64,000 nt of DNA from Hyphomicrobiales bacterium (GTDB taxonomy: Bacteria > Pseudomonadota > Alphaproteobacteria > Rhizobiales > Xanthobacteraceae): positions 107,962 to 171,961 of the forward strand of contig WHTM01000005.1 of assembly GCA_009377755.1 (NCBI GenBank), written 5' to 3'. The position numbers and the translations under genes are program-made. The notes under the pieces were generated by a model that was not told the origin of the DNA, ran no database searches, and was given only the letters and a program-made list of their open reading frames with translations. This document shows positions 26,228 to 34,155 of the stretch, piece after piece. Numbering within the stretch: position 1 is the stretch's first letter; each line of letters starts with the position of its first letter.

Positions 26228-27241
26228 ATGAACACCATCACCAAAATTGGTCTAATCGCTTTGGCCGGCGTCGCGTTCGGCGCGTCATCGGCGACCGCTG
26301 AAAAACTCACCTTCGCACTGAACTGGGTCGCCGGCGGCGACCACGCGCCCTACTTCTATGCACAGAAAATGGGGCTGTACAAAAAGGCCGGCATCGACGT
26401 CGACTTCGAGACCGGCCGCGGCTCGGCCGCTTCGGCGCAGAAGGTCGGCGCCGGCGCCGCACAGCTCGGCCTGTCGGACATGGCCGGTGTCCTGTTCTTC
26501 CGCGGCAAAGGTGTCGACGCAGTTGGCCTGATGAACGTCTATGCGAATTCGCCGCAGGGGCTGTATTGGCGCACGAGCACCGGCATTAAGACCGCCAAGG
26601 ATCTGGCCGGCAAAAAGATTGGCAATCCGGCCGGCGACGGTGCGCGCACCATGTGGCCGGCGCTCGCCAAGACGCTCGGAATTGATCCGAACTCGGTGAC
26701 CTGGGTCAACATCGCGGCGAATGCCAAGCTTGGTGCGCTCAAGTCCGGCACGATCGACGCCACGACTTCATTTTTCAATATTCACCACATCTTTGCCCGT
26801 GAACTCGGCAGCGACATGGGCTTCCTGGCGTGGAAGGATGCCGGTGTAAATCCCTACGGCAATTCGATCATCGCTAATGGCAAGTGGCTGAGCGCCAATA
26901 AGGCAGTCGCCGACAAGTTCATCAAGATCACGCAGAAGGCCTTTGCCGACTGCGTCAAGAAACCGGAGCCGTGCATTCAGGCGCTGGTCGAGGCCAACAG
27001 CGCCCTCCTAGTCAAAAACGAGACCGACAACTGGCACCTCGTCACGATGCTGATGAATGACGAGACTTCGCGTACCGTTGCTCTCGGCTGGCATGACGAC
27101 AAGCGCATGGCCGCCGACTACCAGCTGATCAGCGAATACCTCAAGCTCGAGAAGCCGTACGACATCAAGACGACCTACACCAATGAGTTCCTCGACAAGT
27201 CGATCAAGATGCCGCCGATCAATCCGCCGAAGCTGTATTGA
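26228..27241 (+). CDS. NMT1/THI5-like ABC substrate-binding protein
   Basis: Periplasmic protein of 337 residues with a signal peptide (residues 1-24, ending SSATAEK). LTFALNWVAGGDHAPYFYAQKMGLYKKAGIDVDF is the hallmark of the NMT1/THI5, pyrimidine-precursor and sulphonate binding group. GRGSAASAQKVGAGAAQLGL and KIGNPAGDGARTMWPAL follow. GGGAGG sits 5 bases before the ATG. Transcribed divergently from the DapA/permease/ATPase operon, with 164 bases between starts. A strong terminator follows at 27264-27290. Ligand unknown; thiamine-precursor uptake is one option but no thi genes are near. Confidence 0.92.
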   Translation: MNTITKIGLIALAGVAFGASSATAEKLTFALNWVAGGDHAPYFYAQKMGLYKKAGIDVDFETGRGSAASAQKVGAGAAQLGLSDMAGVLFFRGKGVDAVGLMNVYANSPQGLYWRTSTGIKTAKDLAGKKIGNPAGDGARTMWPALAKTLGIDPNSVTWVNIAANAKLGALKSGTIDATTSFFNIHHIFARELGSDMGFLAWKDAGVNPYGNSIIANGKWLSANKAVADKFIKITQKAFADCVKKPEPCIQALVEANSALLVKNETDNWHLVTMLMNDETSRTVALGWHDDKRMAADYQLISEYLKLEKPYDIKTTYTNEFLDKSIKMPPINPPKLY

Positions 27242-27263
27242 ACGATTCACAATGATTTATGAC

Positions 27264-27290
27264 AGGCCGGCCGCATGCGGCCGGCCTTTT
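27264..27290 (+). terminator. rho-independent terminator after the NMT1-like gene
   Basis: A fully self-complementary GC stem (GGCCGGCCGC joined through ATGC, positions 27265-27286) is followed by TTTT, 23 bases after the stop codon. It ends the binding-protein transcript. The convergent GNAT gene ends at 27294, so a stem this symmetrical might also act on that strand, although no T-run is seen there. Confidence 0.85.
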
Positions 27291-27293
27291 GAT

Positions 27294-28172
27294 TCATCCG
27301 AGTTCCGGTCCCGCGACCGCGAAGGTTCGCACTGGATCATCAAAGCTCTCACCACGCTTATGGACCATGCGCGTCAGCGGTCGCTGCGGCAGAAATCCGC
27401 CCTCCTCTAGAACGCCACGCAAACGTGTCTTGGTATCGGCAAGGTCGATGTAGATCGGGCCTTGCGTTGCGGCGAGACCTCTATGCAGGAGCGCAAGAGC
27501 GATCGTATCGTCGTTCGCGACCAGCGGACCAAGCTGCGTGGCTGACCGGCCATCGCGGCCAAGCAGAAATCCGACGACGCGGTCGCCACGATGGACGATC
27601 AAGTCGACTCCCGGCACGCGTCCGCGCAACCGGTCGAGCACCCCGCGACGATCGGCACCAAAGGCCGTGGCATCGTAGTGGCACAGTGCACGCCAGTCGC
27701 TATCAGTGATGGCGCGGATCACGCCTGCGTCGTGCGTTGCAGCAGTCGCGTCGTGACTCTGCCAGCCGTGACAGGCCAGGCGATGCATCCCCCAGGTATC
27801 CGCGAATCCGAGCGCCGTGTAGACGCTGCGGCCGGCGGGCGTTGCATCGAGCACCGGCACAAGTCCGTTCCGGGTCAGGTCGGTCACGCAGCGATTGAGT
27901 AGACGGCGCGCCAAGCCTTGGCGGCGGTACTCTGCCGTCACCAGCACCATGCTGATCCAGGCAAAGCGACCGCCGTGCGGCAGGGTCGCCGCGGTCGCGA
28001 CCACGCGGCCCGCGCCATTGCGCACGGCATAGACGGTACCGAGATCGAGGAAGATGCGCCAGTCGGCGGCCACCTGGTTCCAGCCGACTTCGCGCACCAG
28101 CGCGTCGGCGTCGGAAAGTTCCGATTCGCGCAGCGGCGATTCCTGCGCCAGCGCCGGATCAGAATGTGCCAT
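27294..28172 (-). CDS. GNAT family N-acetyltransferase, two GNAT-like halves
   Basis: Protein of 292 residues. The N-terminal half has the acetyl-CoA motif [15 protein letters not shown] (consensus Q/R-x-x-G-x-G/A) and VYTALGF. The C-terminal half (about 150-280) resembles the second, degenerate domain (Acetyltransf_18-like) with DYATFGADR-like [13 protein letters not shown] and VGFLLGRDG. The ATG at 28172 overlaps the end of the epimerase gene by 14 bases, so the pair is co-translated. Acceptor unknown; in this setting it may acetylate an intermediate of the neighbouring catabolic module. Confidence 0.85.
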   Translation of the reverse strand: MAHSDPALAQESPLRESELSDADALVREVGWNQVAADWRIFLDLGTVYAVRNGAGRVVATAATLPHGGRFAWISMVLVTAEYRRQGLARRLLNRCVTDLTRNGLVPVLDATPAGRSVYTALGFADTWGMHRLACHGWQSHDATAATHDAGVIRAITDSDWRALCHYDATAFGADRRGVLDRLRGRVPGVDLIVHRGDRVVGFLLGRDGRSATQLGPLVANDDTIALALLHRGLAATQGPIYIDLADTKTRLRGVLEEGGFLPQRPLTRMVHKRGESFDDPVRTFAVAGPELG

Positions 28173-29199
28173 CGCGAGTATCAAAGTGGGTGTCCTTGCC
28201 GAGGCTCGGCATGCCGCGCGCAATCCAATCCGCCTGCCAGTCGACCATGCGCGCGAGCGGCACGCTCGGATAGCCGAACAAGCGCATCGCCTGCGTGGTA
28301 TTGATTAGCCAGCCGTCGGGCGACTCGACGCCGGCAAGCGACGGCGTCTTGCCGAAGCGTTCGCCGAAGGCGTGCGCCAGCCAGCGCACACTGATTGTCT
28401 CCGGCCCGCTGACGTTGAGCGGGCTCGACGGCACCGTGCAGTGGCCGAGCGCGCGCAGCACCATGGCGTTGGCATCACCCTGCCAGACGACGTTGACGTG
28501 TCCCATGCCGAGATTCAGTGTTTCGCCATTGAACACGCGCTGCGCCACGTCGTGCAGTACGCCGTAGCGCATATCGATCGCATAGTTGAGACGGATGATC
28601 CGGCCTGGTGTGCCGCGCGTGCGCGAGAAATAGTGGAACATCGCCTCTCGCGCGACACAGGAATTGGCGTACGCTCCGGGTGGAGGCATCGTTGGCGTTG
28701 CTTCCGTGGCGCCGCCGTGGTGGACATTGACGTAAGGATATACGCAGCCAGTCGAATAGGCGACGATGCGCGAACCGGCGAATGCCTCGGCGACTAGCGC
28801 TGGCACATGCGCATTCATCGCCCAGGTCAGGTCCTCATTGTCGGAGGAACCGAACTTGCGGCCGGCCATGAACACCACGTTGGCAAGCTTCGGCAAGGCG
28901 TCGATCTGAGCGCGATCGAGCAGGTCCGCCGCGATGCATTCGATGCCCCAGCCGGTGAGCTTTTCGCGCAGCCCCGCTTCACTGAATCGGGCGACACCAA
29001 CGATGCGCTTGTCTGGTGCCGCGCGCTTGGCAAGGCGCGCCAGCGTCGGGCCGATCTTGCCGCCCACGCCCAAGATAATGAGATCGCCGGATAGCCGCCC
29101 AAGTTCCGCGGCCAGCGCCGGCGTCGGCGTCGTCATCACCTCCTCGAGGTGCTCAACGTCGTCAAAATGCTCCGGCAACGCCGGTTCGGGTTGCGGCAT
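28159..29199 (-). CDS. NAD-dependent epimerase/dehydratase-fold protein, atypical catalytic site
   Basis: Extended-SDR-like protein of 346 residues. The cofactor loop is [14 protein letters not shown] (residues 43-56) rather than GxxGxxG with Thr. [10 protein letters not shown] supplies the Ser/Thr position. The usual Tyr-x3-Lys reads Tyr177-ANS-Cys181, so the catalytic Lys is missing. Later, [20 protein letters not shown] and [21 protein letters not shown] are as in epimerases. ATG 29199 is favoured by AAGGAA upstream; a GTG at 29214 is possible. Grouped with the GNAT gene and near the DapA-like enzyme. It may bind but not use NAD(P) classically. Confidence 0.84.
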   Translation of the reverse strand: MPQPEPALPEHFDDVEHLEEVMTTPTPALAAELGRLSGDLIILGVGGKIGPTLARLAKRAAPDKRIVGVARFSEAGLREKLTGWGIECIAADLLDRAQIDALPKLANVVFMAGRKFGSSDNEDLTWAMNAHVPALVAEAFAGSRIVAYSTGCVYPYVNVHHGGATEATPTMPPPGAYANSCVAREAMFHYFSRTRGTPGRIIRLNYAIDMRYGVLHDVAQRVFNGETLNLGMGHVNVVWQGDANAMVLRALGHCTVPSSPLNVSGPETISVRWLAHAFGERFGKTPSLAGVESPDGWLINTTQAMRLFGYPSVPLARMVDWQADWIARGMPSLGKDTHFDTRDGTF

Positions 29200-29262
29200 C
29201 AAGCTTTCCTTCACAAGGGTGGCGGCAGCGGTGCAACGAGGCTATAAGTAACCAGTTGGATA

Positions 29263-29340
29263 CTAGTGTGGCGGATTTGACGTTCCTACCAGCATTGCGG
29301 CGAGTCCCTCGTAGGAACGTCAAATCCAAAGCCACACTAG
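29263..29340. repeat. palindromic element 1 (CTAGTGTGGC ends)
   Basis: Inverted repeat with a 27-base left arm (29263-29289) and a 30-base right arm (29311-29340). They are fully complementary except for three extra bases (AAA, i.e. TTT on the other strand) in the right arm. The 21-base loop is 29290-29310. The ends read CTAGTGT...ACACTAG. No transposase is inside. Its neighbour 13 bases on is a diverged member of the same family. Confidence 0.9.
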
Positions 29341-29353
29341 AATCATATAGTTG

Positions 29354-29429
29354 CTAGTGTCCCTTTGGTTCCGACGTTCGCACGAGCGCGTGCTGCAATG
29401 GGATACGAACGTCGGAACCGGGACACTAG
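29354..29429. repeat. palindromic element 2 (CTAGTGTCCC ends)
   Basis: Inverted repeat with left arm 29354-29380 and right arm 29406-29429, complementary except for an extra TTT in the left arm. The 25-base loop is 29381-29405. It shares the CTAGTGT ends and a GACGTTC core with element 1. The CTTTGG segment appears on the opposite arm relative to element 1. The element sits 52 bases before the GTG start of the MetE-like gene and could lie in its leader. Confidence 0.9.
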
Positions 29430-29481
29430 GCGGCGGCCGCAGCGCCATCAAGGACGGTGGGCCGCGTGTTGGAGATACGTC

Positions 29482-30507
29482 GTGGCACAGCGACCTCGCA
29501 TCAAGACGACCGTCGTCGGCTCCTATCCGATGCCCGATTGGCTCGTGGCGCTGCCGTCGGAGCAGGCGGTGCTCGATGCAACGCGGGTGGTCATTCATAC
29601 GCAGGAAAAGGCGGGCATCGACCTCGTCTGCGACGGCGAGCTGTCACGATTTGATGTGAACCATCCCGAGACCAACGGGATGATCGAGTATTTCGTCAAG
29701 CCGATGGCCGGCATTCGCAGCGCCGTCACGTTCGACGAACTGCTTGGCTATCGCGCGCAGCGCGGCATGGGCTTCCGTACCCGGCCACCGGCCGTGGTCG
29801 ACGGACCGATCGGCTCGGGTACGCTCGATCTCCCGCAGGCCTGCAACCGCGCCAAACATCTCGCCTCGCATCCGTTCAAGTTCACGCTGACCGGCCCGCA
29901 CATGCTGGCCAAAACGCTGATCGACAGGCACTACAAGAGCCTGCCCGATCTCACCATGTCGATTGCGGCTGCGCTCGCCGAACAGGTCGCGCATCTCGAC
30001 GCCGACGTGGTGCAGATTGATGAGGCCAACCTTCCAGGCAATCCCGATGAATGGCAGTGGGCCGCCGCGGCGATCAACCGGGTGCTCGATGCCGTGAAGA
30101 CCCTGCCCGCCGTGCACCTGTGCTTCGGCAACTACGGTGGCCAGTCGATCCAGAAAGGGGCTTGGACGAAGCTGATCGACTATCTCAATGCGCTGCATGT
30201 CGATCACATCGTGATGGAGACCGCGCATCGCCCTCAGGAGGAACTGGCCGTATTTCGCGATTTGCGGCCCGAGATCGGCTTTGGTCTCGGTGTCGTCGAC
30301 ATCAAGTCGACCGAAATCGAAAGCGCGGATCATGTCGCGCGCATGATCGAGCGCGCCGAGAGCGTGATCGGTCAGGACCGTATCGCATATATTCACCCCG
30401 ACTGTGGTTTCTGGATGCTTAAGCGCAGCATTGCCGACGGCAAGATCCGCGCGCTCGTTGCCGGACGGGACTTGTTTGAAGGGCGTCGCGGCGCCCATGC
30501 TGCATGA
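29482..30507 (+). CDS. MetE C-terminal-domain-like (cobalamin-independent methionine synthase family) protein
   Basis: Stand-alone catalytic-domain homologue of 341 residues; MetE itself is about 750. The zinc ligands align as His212-x-Cys214 (VHLCFGNYGG), Glu246 (VMETAHRP) and Cys308 (HPDCGFWML), all present. VVGSYPMPDWL and VCDGELSRFDV are standard openings for this group. The start is GTG at 29482, with GGAG 7 bases upstream. Such short MetE-like proteins methylate thiols using various donors, or demethylate substrates; the true donor is unknown. The TetR gene follows after 28 bases. Confidence 0.88.
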   Translation: MAQRPRIKTTVVGSYPMPDWLVALPSEQAVLDATRVVIHTQEKAGIDLVCDGELSRFDVNHPETNGMIEYFVKPMAGIRSAVTFDELLGYRAQRGMGFRTRPPAVVDGPIGSGTLDLPQACNRAKHLASHPFKFTLTGPHMLAKTLIDRHYKSLPDLTMSIAAALAEQVAHLDADVVQIDEANLPGNPDEWQWAAAAINRVLDAVKTLPAVHLCFGNYGGQSIQKGAWTKLIDYLNALHVDHIVMETAHRPQEELAVFRDLRPEIGFGLGVVDIKSTEIESADHVARMIERAESVIGQDRIAYIHPDCGFWMLKRSIADGKIRALVAGRDLFEGRRGAHAA

Positions 30508-30535
30508 GCGCGATGCAATCGCGGTGGTGGTCTGA

Positions 30536-31195
30536 ATGGACGCGTGCACCAGCAAACCGGCGACCAGGCGGCCGATCTTGCCACAACGCGATCCTGAGCG
30601 CACGCGGGGCGCAATTCTCGCTGCCGCGACCGCGGAGTTTTCTGCCAAAGGACTGGATGGCGCCCGCGTCGACGAAATTGCGCATCGGTCCGGCGTCAAC
30701 AAGCGGATGATCTACCACTATTTCGGCGATAAGGAGGGCCTTTACCTCGCCGCGCTGGAAGCGAGTTACGCGGCGATTCGAACCGCCGAGCTCGGCCTTA
30801 GACTGAGCGACCTGGATCCGATCGACGGTATGCGTACGCTGGTACGATTCACTTGGGACTACTTCATCGCGCATCCGGAATTCCTCAGCCTCCTCGGCAC
30901 GGAAAATCTGCACCGCGCCGCCAATCTGAAGAAGCTGCATCGAATTCGCGAGCTGCATTCGCCTTTGATTGGCATGCTGTCAGATTTGGTGGCGCGTGGC
31001 GTGAAGCAAAAGGTGTTTCGCAAGGCCGTCGATCCTATGCAGCTCTACATTTCCATCGCCGCGCTTGGCTTTTTCTACCTGTCCAACCGGCACACGTTAT
31101 CGACGATATTCGGCCAAGACCTGAACGCCCCTGCGGCCCTGTCCGAACGGGGAGACCACATCGTCGAGGTTGTGCTCGGTTACCTCCGAGCGTGA
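30536..31195 (+). CDS. TetR/AcrR family transcriptional regulator
   Basis: Regulator of 219 residues. The N-terminal helix-turn-helix is ILAAATAEFSAKGLDGARVDEIAHRSGVNKRMIYHYFGDKEGLYLAALE (about residues 27-75). The ligand-binding part has a TetR_C-like helix bundle (FTWDYFIAHPEFLSLLGTENLHRA, IRELHSPLIGMLSDLVARGVKQ). It resembles RutR/YsiA-type regulators. It follows the MetE-like gene by 28 bases and is the only regulator in this module, so it may control the catabolic genes between 21.7 and 30.5 kb. No operator was identified. Confidence 0.92.
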   Translation: MDACTSKPATRRPILPQRDPERTRGAILAAATAEFSAKGLDGARVDEIAHRSGVNKRMIYHYFGDKEGLYLAALEASYAAIRTAELGLRLSDLDPIDGMRTLVRFTWDYFIAHPEFLSLLGTENLHRAANLKKLHRIRELHSPLIGMLSDLVARGVKQKVFRKAVDPMQLYISIAALGFFYLSNRHTLSTIFGQDLNAPAALSERGDHIVEVVLGYLRA

Positions 31196-31229
31196 GGCAC
31201 GTCCGCGTATGGTCAAAATATTGGTCTGA

Positions 31230-31307
31230 GACCGACCTCGTGCGCGAGGCAAGGCCGACAAAGTGCTCGCCTATCTGGAGACGGTGCGCTCCGGCGTTTA
31301 TGCCTGA
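31230..31307 (+). pseudogene. remnant of a ParS/Xre-type antitoxin C-terminus
   Basis: The frame ending in TGA at 31305-31307 encodes ADKVLAYLETVRSGVYA at its end. This resembles the extreme C-terminus of MbcA/ParS/Xre antitoxins that sit directly before RES toxins. A TGA at 31227-31229 closes the frame upstream, so nothing of the DNA-binding part remains. Its stop overlaps the ATG of the RES fragment (ATGCCTGA), the junction expected of an antitoxin-toxin pair. The identification relies on position and a short match. Confidence 0.5.
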
Positions 31308-31536
31308 ATTTTCAAGCGTGGCGTCGCTCACGCTGTGGCGAGCCTACATACCGCGCTGGGCCCATGATCCGCTGTCCGGAGAAGGGGCGGCGCGCTTCGG
31401 CGGACGGTGGAATCCGGTCGGACACGCGGCTTGCAGATCATCTATCGCTCGCCACCGCGATTGTCGTAAACCTTGTGCTTTGGGCGGTGATCCCGTGGCC
31501 GGTAGGGCCGTAGTTCGTGGAATGAGGCAGCGCTAG
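31300..31536 (+). pseudogene. truncated RES-domain toxin
   Basis: The frame opens MPEFSSVASLTLWRAY and continues through HDPLSGEGAARFGGRWNPVG, the N-terminal signature of RES-domain (ParT/MbcT-like NAD-targeting) toxins, including the conserved Arg-Tyr and GGRWN. Similarity stops at about 31422. The remaining residues to the TAG at 31536 are Cys/Arg-rich and unlike RES. At 78 residues it is about half the family length, so a frameshift or deletion has inactivated it. Together with the antitoxin remnant it fills the 355-base gap between TetR and the PHA-system gene. Confidence 0.72.
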
Positions 31537-31550
31537 GGAGTAACTTCGAA

Positions 31551-32027
31551 ATGTCAAAGCTCATAAGCGTCGTTGTTCCGCACAGGCTCGGGACAAATGA
31601 AGCGATGCGGCGGATCAATGCTGGAATATCGCGGTTTCAACCGACGTTCGGGAGAGCAGCCACGCTCAAGCAGACAAGCTGGGCGGGAAACACTCTAGCC
31701 TTTGCCATTAGTCTCATCGGCATTCGCACGGCCGGAACCATCGAGGTCACGGAGGACAGCGCAAGAGTGGAAGCCAATCTGCCTTTGCTTCTGGTTCCTT
31801 TTGCAAAGAGGGCTGAAGGCCTCATTCAGAAACATGGCGCCGAACTGCTGGCGGAGCCCGCGCGAGCGGAATTGCAACTCACTCCGCCTGAGCGGAACGA
31901 AGTTCGGCGCAGGGCAAAGGCCGCCGCTCTAGCGGCGGGGCGGGATTGGTCGCAGCTCTCGCAGAAGGAACGGAGATCCTTTAGGGGGGAGGCCCGCAAA
32001 GAGCTTCAACGCCTCGGCGCAGGCTAG
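31551..32027 (+). CDS. polyhydroxyalkanoic acid system family protein
   Basis: Small protein of 158 residues. The first 95 residues match the PHA-granule-region family (TIGR02610, from memory): SVVVPHRLGTNEAMRRINAGISRFQ, WAGNTLAFAISLIGIRTAGTIEVTED and LPLLLVPFAKRAEGLIQKHG. The C-terminal tail (about 100-158) is basic and Arg/Ala-rich. No phaA, phaB or phaC gene is in the window, so the link to polyhydroxyalkanoate is by family only. From 32028 to 32281 I see nothing coding. Confidence 0.85.
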   Translation: MSKLISVVVPHRLGTNEAMRRINAGISRFQPTFGRAATLKQTSWAGNTLAFAISLIGIRTAGTIEVTEDSARVEANLPLLLVPFAKRAEGLIQKHGAELLAEPARAELQLTPPERNEVRRRAKAAALAAGRDWSQLSQKERRSFRGEARKELQRLGAG

Positions 32028-32281
32028 CCAGCAAAGCCGCTCCAAGAGTGGCCCTGACGAAAAGATCGCTACGGTGGAGTCAGGCGCGCGCCCACGCTCC
32101 GCGGCCTCGTCGATCCGGCTTTGACGGCGCGGAAGGAATGCAATCGCCTGGTCGGAGATGCGCGAGAGGCGGCGGAGCAGCGCGACCTCATCCGAAGTCT
32201 TGATCTGGCTACGCTGCGAATAGATTTGCTCGGCAGGCCGCAATCGAGCATTCGGCAGGTGCTGGGGGGAGGCACGTACCG

Positions 32282-33292
32282 TCAGCCGACCGCGATCACG
32301 ATCTTGCCGAAATGGCTGCCGCCCGCCTGGTAGGCGAAGGCAGCCTTGGCGTCGGCGAACGGAAAGACGCGATCGATCACCGGACGCAGCCTGGTCTCCG
32401 CGATCGCGCGGTTCATCGCCGCAAACATGTCGCGCGAGCCGACATGGATGCCCTTCAGTGTGATCGCCTTGCGGTTGATCATGCGCGGATTGATCTGGCC
32501 GGCGCCGGCGAGCGAGCCGATGATGTAGATCGCGCCGCCCGGGCACACGGCCGCCATCGACTTCTCCAGCGTGTTGGCGCCGCCGACTTCCAGCACATGA
32601 TCGACGCCGACCCCGGCGGTTTGCTTGAGCATCTCCTGCTCCCAGTCCGGCGTCGCCTTGTAGTTGATCGCCACGTCGGCGCCGAGCGCCCTGCCCTTCT
32701 CGAGCTTTTCGTCGCTGCGCGATGTCAGAAACACATGCGCGCGGTGCAGCTTGGCGAACTGAACGGCGAAGCACGACACACCGCCGGTGCCGAGGATGGC
32801 CACGGTCTCGCCGGCCTTGATGCCGCCGGTCTCGACCAATGCATTCCAGGCGGTGAGCGCCGCGCACGGCAGCGTCGACGCCTCCTCGAAGCTGAGGTGG
32901 TTGGGAATGCGGATCGCGCCGGTCCGCGGCAGCACGACCAATTCCGCCAGCATGCCGTCGAGCATGCCGCCGAGCGAGTTGCGCGAGGCGTCCGGTGGCA
33001 TCCGCCCGCCGGTCCAGGTCTGGAAGAAGGTGCTGGCGACGCGGTCGCCCGCCTTGAAGCCGATGATGCCCGGCCCGACCGCCACCACCTCGCCGGCGCC
33101 GTCGGACAGCGGGATCACCGGAAACCTGGTGTAGCCGTAAATGCCGCGGGTGACGCCGTGATCGCGGGCATTCAGCGCCGCGGCGCGCACGCGCACCAGG
33201 ATCTGCCCCGGCCCGGGCTCAGGCTCCGGCCGCTTGGGGTTGAGCACGAGGCCGTCAAGGCCGGAGGTGTTCGTGACTTCATAGGCCTGCAC
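32282..33292 (-). CDS. zinc-type alcohol dehydrogenase-like MDR oxidoreductase
   Basis: Medium-chain dehydrogenase/reductase of 336 residues. The catalytic domain shows GQILVRVRAAALNARDHGVTRGIYG and PLSDGAGEVVAVG. Asn-Ala-Arg-Asp replaces the usual Cys zinc ligand, so catalytic zinc is probably absent. There is no four-Cys structural zinc lobe. The Rossmann motif is AILGTGGVSCFAVQFAK (about residues 163-179), and SRSDEKLEKGRALGAD suggests NADP(H). It belongs with quinone-oxidoreductase-like NAD(P)-dependent alcohol dehydrogenases. It is transcribed toward 32282 and stands apart from the ccm operon behind it (91-base gap). Confidence 0.9.
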   Translation of the reverse strand: MQAYEVTNTSGLDGLVLNPKRPEPEPGPGQILVRVRAAALNARDHGVTRGIYGYTRFPVIPLSDGAGEVVAVGPGIIGFKAGDRVASTFFQTWTGGRMPPDASRNSLGGMLDGMLAELVVLPRTGAIRIPNHLSFEEASTLPCAALTAWNALVETGGIKAGETVAILGTGGVSCFAVQFAKLHRAHVFLTSRSDEKLEKGRALGADVAINYKATPDWEQEMLKQTAGVGVDHVLEVGGANTLEKSMAAVCPGGAIYIIGSLAGAGQINPRMINRKAITLKGIHVGSRDMFAAMNRAIAETRLRPVIDRVFPFADAKAAFAYQAGGSHFGKIVIAVG

Positions 33293-33383
33293 GGGAAACC
33301 TCGGTCTGTACCTCCCGCTGGAAGGGGAGTCGGATCGCGAAGCGATCCGGGCAGTCTAGCGACCTGCACGGCGAGGGCCAGCC

Positions 33384-33977
33384 TCACGATCCCGCCAGCG
33401 CCTTCTCGATGGCCGGCTTCAGCACCCGCTCGAGATTGTCGGGCGTGATCGGGCCGACCAGCTTGTGGGCGATGCGGCCGTCGCGGCCGATGATGAAGGT
33501 CTCGGGCACGCCGTAGACGCCCCATTCGATCGAGGCGCGGCCGTTGCCGTCAGCGCCGGTGGCGACGAACGGATTGCCGTAGCGGCCGAGGAAGCGGCGC
33601 GCGTTCTCGGGCCTATCCTTGTAGTTGATCCCGACGAGCTTGAGCCGCTTGTCCTCGCCGAGCTTCACCAGAAGCGGAATTTCCTCGTGGCATGGCACGC
33701 ACCACGAGGCCCAGATATTGACCAGGGTCACGGCTCCCTGGAAATCCGCCGAGGTCAGGCCGGGCACCGGCTTGCCGTCCTTGCTCAGGCCCTCGACCGG
33801 CGGCAGGTTGGCCTGCGGCACGGGGCGGCCGATCAGCACCGACGGCACCCGCGACGGATCGCCGGCGCCGAGCCGAAACAGGAACAGCGCTGCGAGCGCA
33901 AGAAACACCACCAGCGGCAGCAGCACGATGAGCCTGCGCCGTCGCGGCGCAGGTTCGGTTTGCGTGTCGGCGCTCAT
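33384..33977 (-). CDS. ccmG: cytochrome c biogenesis thiol:disulfide interchange protein CcmG/DsbE
   Basis: Membrane-anchored periplasmic thioredoxin of 197 residues. A basic N-terminus and one transmembrane helix (about residues 15-35) are followed by a thioredoxin domain with active site WCVPC (Cys93, Cys96) and the cis-Pro region GVPETFIIGRDG. It keeps apocytochrome cysteines reduced for haem attachment. The start overlaps the ccmD stop (ATGA at 33974-33977). Last gene of ccmABCDG. Confidence 0.95.
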   Translation of the reverse strand: MSADTQTEPAPRRRRLIVLLPLVVFLALAALFLFRLGAGDPSRVPSVLIGRPVPQANLPPVEGLSKDGKPVPGLTSADFQGAVTLVNIWASWCVPCHEEIPLLVKLGEDKRLKLVGINYKDRPENARRFLGRYGNPFVATGADGNGRASIEWGVYGVPETFIIGRDGRIAHKLVGPITPDNLERVLKPAIEKALAGS

Positions 33978-34153
33978 GCGGTCCTCGCTCGCGCGGGCTC
34001 GGAGCGGCGGCGCACGCCCCGGGCATCGAGATCGGCCAGTGCCCGCGCCTGGGCGCGCCGGTCGACGATCACCCAGACGGTCAGGCCGAGCACGACGATA
34101 GCCGTGATCAGATAGGCGGCGACGATGAAGGCGGCATGCGAACCGAGCGCCAT
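33974..34153 (-). CDS. ccmD: heme exporter protein CcmD
   Basis: Protein of 59 residues with a single transmembrane helix (about residues 8-30, FIVAAYLITAIVVLGLTVWV) followed by a basic tail beginning DRRAQARAL, the normal make-up of CcmD. It releases haem-loaded CcmE from the CcmABC complex. It lies between ccmC (stop 34156, 2-base gap) and ccmG (4-base overlap), exactly where ccmD is expected. Confidence 0.9.
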   Translation of the reverse strand: MALGSHAAFIVAAYLITAIVVLGLTVWVIVDRRAQARALADLDARGVRRRSEPARARTA

Positions 34154-34155
34154 GC

